From: Streptomyces mutomycini
Lineage (GTDB): Bacteria; Actinomycetota; Actinomycetes; Streptomycetales; Streptomycetaceae
Length of the DNA stretch: 61,007 nucleotides
Direction of reading: 5' to 3'
NCBI RefSeq assembly: GCF_001700505.1
Contig: NZ_MAPV01000078.1
Coordinates: forward strand, 1-61,007
Below, one piece after another: positions 51,885-61,007 of the stretch. The notes beneath the pieces were generated by a model that ran no database searches, had not been told where the DNA came from, and saw only the letters and a list, made by a program, of their open reading frames with translations. A program made the position numbers and the translations under genes. How positions within the stretch are numbered: position 1 is the first letter of the stretch; each line of letters begins with the position of its first letter.

Positions 51885-53084
51885 ATGTCTGCATCTCTGC
51901 GCGTCCCCGCCGCTCCTCCCCCGGTCGGCTCCCCCGGCGCGGCGACCGCCCTGCTGGAGGCCTACCGGCCCGGCACGGACCGCTTCCTCGCCACACCCCG
52001 GCACACCCTGCTCGGCTCCGGCACCACGGCGGCGGTGCCGCACGACGCACGGCCCCTGACCCTGCGGGTGCGGGAGGTCCTGGACGGCGCCCGGCGCGCG
52101 GGCGGTCCCGCCCCGGTCGTCGTGGGCTCCGTCCCCTTCGCGCCCGGCGGGGTGGCGGCACTGGCCGTCCCGGAGACCGTCAGATGGGCGGCCGCCCTGC
52201 GCGCGGACCCGCTCATCGCGCTGCACCGCCCGGACGCCGGCCAGGGCGACGACTGGCGCATACGTGAGGTCCCGGCGGCGGAGGAGTACTCCGCGGCGGT
52301 GGCCGCCGCCGTGGAGCGGATGCGGGCCGGGGAGTTCGACAAGGTGGTCCTCGCCCGCACGCTGGAGCTCACCTCGGCGCGTGACCTCGATCTGCCGGCC
52401 ATGCTGAGCCGGCTGGCACGCCGCGACCCGGACGGGTACACCTTCGCGGTACCCAGCGGTCCGGGCCGCACGCTCCTGGGGGCGAGCCCCGAACTCCTCG
52501 TGGCCCGCCGGGGCGACCGGCTCGTCGCGAATCCGCTGGCCGGTTCGGCACCGCGCAGCAGCGACCTGGCGGAGGACGTCCGCAGGGCCGCCGCGCTGCT
52601 GGACTCGCCGAAGGACCTGCACGAACACGCGGTCGTGGTCGATGCCATCCGCGAGGCTCTCGCACCGTTCTGCGTGCGCCTGGACGTGCCCGAACGCCCC
52701 ACCCTCGTACGGACCGCCGCCATGTGGCACCTGTCGACGACCCTGACCGGAGAGCTGCGCGACCCGTCGTCCACCGCTCTGGACCTGGCGTCGGCCCTGC
52801 ACCCCACTCCGGCGGTCTGCGGCACGCCGACCGAGGTGGCCCGGCAGGTGATCGCGGACTCCGAGCCCTTCGACCGCGGCGCGTACACCGGCATGGTCGG
52901 CTGGCAGAACGCGGACGGCGACGGCGACTGGGTCGTGACCATCCGCTGTGCCGAGGCCGAGGGCCGGACGCTGCGGCTGTTCGCCGGGGCGGGCGTGGTG
53001 GCGGAGTCCTCGCCGGCCGCCGAGACGGCGGAGACCGGTGCCAAGTTCCGGACCTTCCTGAGCGCCGTGGGAGCCGCACTGTGA
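51885..53084 (+). CDS. dhbC: Isochorismate synthase
   Basis: A 399-residue chorismate-using enzyme of the EntC/DhbC type. Key regions: [65 protein letters not shown] and the active-site stretch [28 protein letters not shown]. It converts chorismate to isochorismate, the first step to DHB. ATG 51885 follows CGGAGACC. Overlaps dhbE (GTGA). Confidence 0.95.
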   Translation: MSASLRVPAAPPPVGSPGAATALLEAYRPGTDRFLATPRHTLLGSGTTAAVPHDARPLTLRVREVLDGARRAGGPAPVVVGSVPFAPGGVAALAVPETVRWAAALRADPLIALHRPDAGQGDDWRIREVPAAEEYSAAVAAAVERMRAGEFDKVVLARTLELTSARDLDLPAMLSRLARRDPDGYTFAVPSGPGRTLLGASPELLVARRGDRLVANPLAGSAPRSSDLAEDVRRAAALLDSPKDLHEHAVVVDAIREALAPFCVRLDVPERPTLVRTAAMWHLSTTLTGELRDPSSTALDLASALHPTPAVCGTPTEVARQVIADSEPFDRGAYTGMVGWQNADGDGDWVVTIRCAEAEGRTLRLFAGAGVVAESSPAAETAETGAKFRTFLSAVGAAL

Positions 53085-54730
53085 CCACCCCCCGCACACC
53101 CGACGCGCCCACCTGGCCGCGCGAATTCGCCGAGCGCTACCGCGCGGCGGGCCACTGGCGCGGGGAGACGTTCGGCGGATTCCTGCGCGAGCGCGCCGCC
53201 GCCCACCCCGACCGCGTCGCGGTCGTCGACCCGGCGCCCGAACGCCGCGAGTGGACCTACCGTGAGCTGGACGAGCGGGCCTCGCGGATGGCCGCGGGTT
53301 TCGCGGCACGCGGCATCTCCCCGGGCGACCGGGTCGTCGTACAGCTCCCGAACACGGCGGAGTTCATCGAAGTCGTCTTCGCGCTCTTCCGGATCGGCGC
53401 CCTGCCCGTGTACGCGCTGCCCGCACACCGGGAGACGGAGATCGGGTACTTCTGCTCGTTCACCGAGGCCGTCGCCTATGTGATCCCCGACCGGCACGCG
53501 GGCTTCGACCATCTCTCACTCGCTTCGAAGGTCAAGGAGCGCACGCCGAGCCTGAGACACGTCTTCGTCGTCGGCTCGCCGGGTGAGCACACCGCCCTGT
53601 CGGAGGTGCCGTGCGCGCCCTCGGGGGTCGCATACGAGCCGCAGCCGCACGACCTGGCGTTCCTCCAGCTGTCGGGCGGCACGACGGGCGTTCCCAAACT
53701 CATCCCGCGTACGCACGACGACTACATCTACTCGCTGCGCGGGTCCAACGAGATCTGCGGCGTCGACGGTGACACCCGCTTCCTCGTCCTGCTCCCCGCC
53801 GCGCACAACTTCCCTATGAGTTCCCCGGGCTGGCTCGGCGCACTGTACGCCGGAGGGACCGTGGTGCTGTGCCCGAGCCCCGACCCGGCGACCGCCTTCC
53901 CCCTCGTGGAGCGCGAACGCGTCACGATGACCGGCATGGTTCCGCCCCTCGCACTGGTGTGGACCGAGGCCGGTCCCGGCACCGAGCACGATCTGTCGAG
54001 CCTGGACCTGGTGCTCGTCGGCGGAGCAAAGTACAGCGAGGCGGCGGCCCGCCGGCTCGAGCCCGCGCTGGGGTGCCGGCTCATGCAGGTCTTCGGCATG
54101 GCCGAGGGACTCGTCAACTACACGCGCCTGGACGACGACCACGAGACCGTCGTCACCACCCAGGGCCTGCCGATCTCCGGGGACGACGAGATCCGTGTCG
54201 TCGACGACGCGGACGAGGACGTGCCCGAGGGGGACTTCGGGCATCTGCTGACCCGCGGTCCGTACACGATCCGCGGCTACTGGCGCGCACCCGAGCACAA
54301 CAGCAAGGCCTTCACCGAGGACGGCTTCTACCGCACCGGCGACATCGTGCGCCGCACCCCGACGGGCCACCTGGTCGTCGAGGGGCGCGCCAAGGACCAG
54401 ATCAACCGGGGCGGTGAGAAGGTCGCCCCGGAGGAGATCGAGAACATCATCCTGGGCCACCCGTCGGTGCACGACGTGTCCGTCGTGGGGGTGGCCGACG
54501 AGTACCTGGGCGAACGCACCCTGGCCTACGTCATCCTGCGCGAGGGCGCAGAGCCGCTGAAGGCACTGGCGGTCAAACGCCTCGTGCGTGAACGCGGTGT
54601 CGCCGCGTACAAGATTCCCGACCTCGTCGAATTCGTCGACGCGTTCCCGCAGACCGGCATCGGCAAGGTCAGCAAGAAGGGCCTGCGCTCCGACGCCGCA
54701 CCCGGCCGCACCGTACCCCCTCAGTTCTGA
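53081..54730 (+). CDS. dhbE: 2,3-dihydroxybenzoate-AMP ligase
   Basis: A 549-residue stand-alone adenylating enzyme of the EntE/DhbE type. Motifs: [18 protein letters not shown] (A3), [15 protein letters not shown] (substrate pocket; the N in HNFP is characteristic for DHB), [24 protein letters not shown] (A7) and [14 protein letters not shown] (A8), with a C-terminal Lys in GKVSKKGLR. It loads DHB onto the aryl carrier protein encoded downstream. Confidence 0.96.
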   Translation: MTTPRTPDAPTWPREFAERYRAAGHWRGETFGGFLRERAAAHPDRVAVVDPAPERREWTYRELDERASRMAAGFAARGISPGDRVVVQLPNTAEFIEVVFALFRIGALPVYALPAHRETEIGYFCSFTEAVAYVIPDRHAGFDHLSLASKVKERTPSLRHVFVVGSPGEHTALSEVPCAPSGVAYEPQPHDLAFLQLSGGTTGVPKLIPRTHDDYIYSLRGSNEICGVDGDTRFLVLLPAAHNFPMSSPGWLGALYAGGTVVLCPSPDPATAFPLVERERVTMTGMVPPLALVWTEAGPGTEHDLSSLDLVLVGGAKYSEAAARRLEPALGCRLMQVFGMAEGLVNYTRLDDDHETVVTTQGLPISGDDEIRVVDDADEDVPEGDFGHLLTRGPYTIRGYWRAPEHNSKAFTEDGFYRTGDIVRRTPTGHLVVEGRAKDQINRGGEKVAPEEIENIILGHPSVHDVSVVGVADEYLGERTLAYVILREGAEPLKALAVKRLVRERGVAAYKIPDLVEFVDAFPQTGIGKVSKKGLRSDAAPGRTVPPQF

Positions 54731-54777
54731 GATCAGCACCGTGTTCCGCCCAGAGCGGCACCGAAAGGTTCCACCCC

Positions 54778-55410
54778 ATGGCTCTTCCCGCCATCGCCTC
54801 CTATGCACTGCCGACCGAAGCCGAACTGCCCGCCAACCGCGTGGACTGGACCGTCGACCCCGCGCGGGCCGTGCTCCTGGTCCACGACCTGCAGAACCAC
54901 TTCCTGGGCGCCTTCCCGCCCGGTGAGCAGCCGCTCACCGGCATGCTCGCCAACACCTCCCGCGTGATCGAGGAGTACCGCCGCCTCGGTGTGCCGGTCG
55001 TCTACTCGGTGCAGCGGGGCGGCCAGACGGCGGAGGAACGCGGTCTCCAGCTCGACTTCTGGGGCCCCGGCGCCGCCGACGACCCCGAGGCGCTCGCGAT
55101 CCCCGGCGCCGTCGCGCCCGCGGACGGCGACACCGTGCTGACCAAGTGGAAGTACAGCGCGTTCGTGCGCACCGAACTCGAGTCCCTGCTGCGCGGGTCG
55201 GGGCGCGACCAGCTGGTGATCACCGGTGTGTACGCGCACATAGGCGTACTCATGAGTGCCTGCGACGCATGGATGCGCGACATCCAGGCCTTCGTGGTGG
55301 CGGACGCCGTGGCGGACTTCTCGCGCGAGGACCACGACATGGCGTTGCGCTGGGCCGCGGGCCGCTGTGCGGTCGTCACGTCGACCGACGCGCTCCTGAA
55401 GGGGGTCTGA
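54778..55410 (+). CDS. dhbB: Isochorismatase (without carrier domain)
   Basis: A 210-residue enzyme matching the N-terminal half of EntB/DhbB: DPARAVLLVHDLQNHFLGAF, DTVLTKWKYSAFVRTELE, VYAHIGVLMSACDAWMRDIQAF and DFSREDHDMALRWAAGRC. It converts isochorismate to 2,3-dihydro-DHB and pyruvate. The protein stops where EntB would continue into its aryl carrier domain; that domain is a separate gene five bases downstream. ATG 54778 with GAAAGG upstream. Confidence 0.94.
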   Translation: MALPAIASYALPTEAELPANRVDWTVDPARAVLLVHDLQNHFLGAFPPGEQPLTGMLANTSRVIEEYRRLGVPVVYSVQRGGQTAEERGLQLDFWGPGAADDPEALAIPGAVAPADGDTVLTKWKYSAFVRTELESLLRGSGRDQLVITGVYAHIGVLMSACDAWMRDIQAFVVADAVADFSREDHDMALRWAAGRCAVVTSTDALLKGV

Positions 55411-55415
55411 ACACC

Positions 55416-55639
55416 GTGGCGCTCACCCTTGAACTGATCCGCCACGATGTCGCCGACGCCCTCGGTGAGGACCCCGCGGACATCCCCCTCGACGAGAACC
55501 TCCTGGACTACGGGCTGGACTCGGTACGCATCATGGCGCTGCTGGGCCGCTGGCGCCGGGACCACGGTGTGAAGGCGGACTTCGCGGACCTCGCCGAGCA
55601 GCCCGCCATCGAGTCCTGGGCACCGCTGTTGGAGGCCTC

Positions 55640-55643
<4 letters not shown>
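55416..55643 (+). CDS. Free-standing aryl carrier protein
   Basis: A 75-residue acyl/aryl carrier protein from GTG 55416. The phosphopantetheine site is DYGLDSVRIMALL (Ser at about residue 34), closely like the EntB carrier domain. It should carry DHB activated by DhbE to the NRPS. In most DHB pathways this domain is fused to isochorismatase; here it is on its own. Stop overlaps the NRPS start (ATGA). Confidence 0.92.
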
Positions 55644-59583
<3,940 letters not shown>

Positions 59584-59587
<4 letters not shown>

Positions 59588-59778
59588 GCGCGGGGAGCGG
59601 CCCGTTCGACCCGGGCCCCGAGGGCCGTGCCACGCACCTGGTGCTGGCGAACTCCCTCGGCAGGCTGTCGCTCTGGCCGGTATGGCGGGAGGTGCCGGCG
59701 GGCTGGTCCGTCCGCTTCGGCCCGGCCCCGCACGCGGCGTGTGCCGCCGCGCTGGAGCCGGACCGGCAACAGGACTGA
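59584..59778 (+). CDS. MbtH-like protein, short form
   Basis: A 64-residue protein from GTG 59584, overlapping the NRPS stop. It has the MbtH core: NSLGRLSLWPVWREVPAGW, with the S-L-W-P and V-P-A-G-W motifs, and HAACAAALE. The usual C-terminal W-T-D-M-R-P segment is missing; the frame ends EPDRQQD. MbtH proteins bind and activate NRPS adenylation domains (YbdZ with EntF). It may still work because the contact face (the two Trp) is present. Confidence 0.85.
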
Positions 59779-59785
59779 GGAAGTC

Positions 59786-59812
59786 GGCCGCCCCTACACC
59801 GTGGGGGCGGCC
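59786..59812. terminator. Bidirectional hairpin at the end of the siderophore operon
   Basis: GGCCGCCCC (59786-59794) pairs with GGGGCGGCC (59804-59812). It covers the last codons of the convergent esterase gene. Confidence 0.6.
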
Positions 59813-61007
59813 GGGCCCAGCAGGTCCACGAGTCCGTCGGCCAGCTCGGTGCGCCAGCAGAGGTAGTCGTGGCCGCCGTTGAACTCCTGGTAGGAGGCGT
59901 CGTCGTAGCCCGCCGCCGCCAGGACCTCGCGCAGGCGCCTGGCGGCGGGCAGGGCGACCCATTCCTGTTCGCCGAAGGAGAGCCGGAAGCGGACCGGCAG
60001 TCGCGGAGCCGCCTCGATCCGGTCGGTGAGCCACTGCGCCTGCGGCCCGTCCGGCCACCAGAAGGAACCGGACTGGGCGAGGACGGCGCCGAAGCGGCCG
60101 GGCACGGACAGCGCGGCGTGGGCGGCACAGAGCCCGCCCAGGCTCTGACCCGCGACGACCGTACGGGCGGGGTCGTCCGTGACGGGGAGGCGGGACGCCG
60201 CCCAGGGCAGCAGTTCGTCGGCGAGGAAGGCGGCGAACTCGGGGCGGCAGGTCATGTCGGACCACCGTGTGTCCGCGTCCACGGAATCCGGCAGCAGGGC
60301 GACGAGCGGCGGGATGCGGCCGTCGGCGATCAGGTTGTCGAGCAGGTGCCCGAGCCCGAGATGCGGGTGCCAGTGCTCTCCGTCGAGGAGGACGAGCACG
60401 GGCAGTTCCGCCGAGTGCCCCGGGTCCAGAGGCGGTTCGTACAGCCAGACGCGGCGGGTGCCGCCGCCTCCCGGCTTCCCGGCCGGCACGTCGTGGGCGG
60501 CCACCCGCCCGCGGGGGACGTCCGGCCTCGGCTGCCAGTCCTTCCCGTCGGGAGCCGCGGGCAGCTCGGCGTAGGACACCGGACCACCGCTCCAGCGGCG
60601 GGGCAGCGTGCGGCTGTTGAGCGGGTCGTGGCGGCGCTGGTCGCGCAGCCACTGCCAGTAGCCGGCGGTTCCGGGCCGGGGGCCGTCACCCTCGTCCACG
60701 TAGAAGTCGTAGGTGCCACGCCAGTCGTGCCGCAGGCGCAGCGACCAGTGCCAGACGTCGGTGCCGGGCACCCGCTCCATCAGGTTGCCCTCGGGCGCCC
60801 GGGGGTCGCCGATCTTGTTGGGGAGCACCTGCACGGCGCGGGTGGCGTGGGTGCCACGCCACAGGAAGGTCACCGCATGGTGCTGGGCGCTGCCCTGCGG
60901 GTCCGGCGAGACGAGGGGGGTGCCGGTGCTGCGCACGGCCGTCCAGAACTCCTCGGTGCTCTCCCCTGGTTCCGGGAGCCGGCACCCCGGCTCCCGGAGT
61001 CGCGGCA
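59794..61007 (-). CDS. fes: Enterochelin esterase (Fes-like), 5' end outside the window
   Basis: At least 404 codons are visible. A GTG at 60936 could start it, but the frame is open to the window edge and reads EEFWTAVRSTGTPLV across that GTG, a typical Fes N-terminus, so the true start lies beyond 61007. The N-terminal domain (FLWRG, WHWSLRLRHDWRGTYDFYVDEGD) precedes an esterase domain with LLDGEHWH, nucleophile Ser in VAGQSLGGLCA and His in NGGHDYLCWRTEL. It hydrolyses the trilactone of ferric enterobactin to free iron in the cytoplasm. Convergent with the biosynthetic operon. Confidence 0.93.
   Translation of the reverse strand, partial: PRLREPGCRLPEPGESTEEFWTAVRSTGTPLVSPDPQGSAQHHAVTFLWRGTHATRAVQVLPNKIGDPRAPEGNLMERVPGTDVWHWSLRLRHDWRGTYDFYVDEGDGPRPGTAGYWQWLRDQRRHDPLNSRTLPRRWSGGPVSYAELPAAPDGKDWQPRPDVPRGRVAAHDVPAGKPGGGGTRRVWLYEPPLDPGHSAELPVLVLLDGEHWHPHLGLGHLLDNLIADGRIPPLVALLPDSVDADTRWSDMTCRPEFAAFLADELLPWAASRLPVTDDPARTVVAGQSLGGLCAAHAALSVPGRFGAVLAQSGSFWWPDGPQAQWLTDRIEAAPRLPVRFRLSFGEQEWVALPAARRLREVLAAAGYDDASYQEFNGGHDYLCWRTELADGLVDLLGPAAPTV

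Overview
The window is high-GC DNA (about 70%) with long GC-rich codon-biased ORFs, many GTG starts, 4-base ATGA/GTGA gene overlaps, GC-rich hairpin terminators without U-tracts, and Streptomyces-type Zur and iron boxes. All of this points to Streptomyces or a close actinomycete relative. I identify about 57 protein genes, one cobalamin riboswitch and many candidate operators. I see no rRNA, tRNA, CRISPR array or insertion sequence.

Layout. (1) 1-2220, minus: a small WXG100-like protein, a large protein ending in a papain/calpain-like cysteine peptidase domain, and a chagasin-like (family I42) lipoprotein cut by the window edge. This looks like a secreted effector with an inhibitor as immunity protein. 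(2) 2495-11481: a DeoR-type regulator divergent from a sugar ABC importer (binding lipoprotein, ATPase, permease) co-translated with two FGGY kinases, a histidine phosphatase and a 2-hydroxyacid dehydrogenase; the substrate is unknown. A secreted protein of unknown function follows. (3) 12919-17983: aztA divergent from aztB-aztD-aztC plus a second aztD-like gene, forming a zinc importer with a Zur box in the divergent promoter. (4) 18163-21023: a cobalamin riboswitch and cbiMNQO cobalt transporter. (5) 21339-23476: a small secreted protein, a 36-residue leader ORF and a SulP permease. (6) 23541-37995: alcohol dehydrogenase, MMPL exporter with MarR, TatA, an NAD-binding/DUF2867 protein with photolyase, DUF1206, DoxX, 2,4-dienoyl-CoA reductase with PadR, EamA-type transporter, PAP2 phosphatase and TetR. 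(7) 38210-41735: SPFH protein, NAD-kinase-like protein, Nudix hydrolase, FusB-like FBP protein and a SHOCT membrane protein. (8) 41829-46899: a GntR regulator divergent from ligJ-ligK-ligI homologues and an MFS transporter, a self-contained route for 2-pyrone-4,6-dicarboxylate. (9) 46883-61007: a catecholate siderophore locus with an FecCD/FepC importer, iron box, binding protein, all genes for 2,3-dihydroxybenzoate, a free aryl carrier protein, a single C-A-PCP-TE NRPS whose specificity residues read as serine, an MbtH-like protein and an enterochelin esterase. The expected product is enterobactin or a close DHB-serine compound.

The most interesting parts are the peptidase/inhibitor module at the left edge, the ring-cleavage-free PDC operon, the complete enterobactin-type locus with a split isochorismatase/carrier protein, the SPFH/NAD-kinase-like/Nudix neighbourhood, and several short regulatory structures (a perfect 24-bp inverted repeat before tetR, an in-frame 27-bp duplication of a start region, and several apparently leaderless starts at repressor sites).
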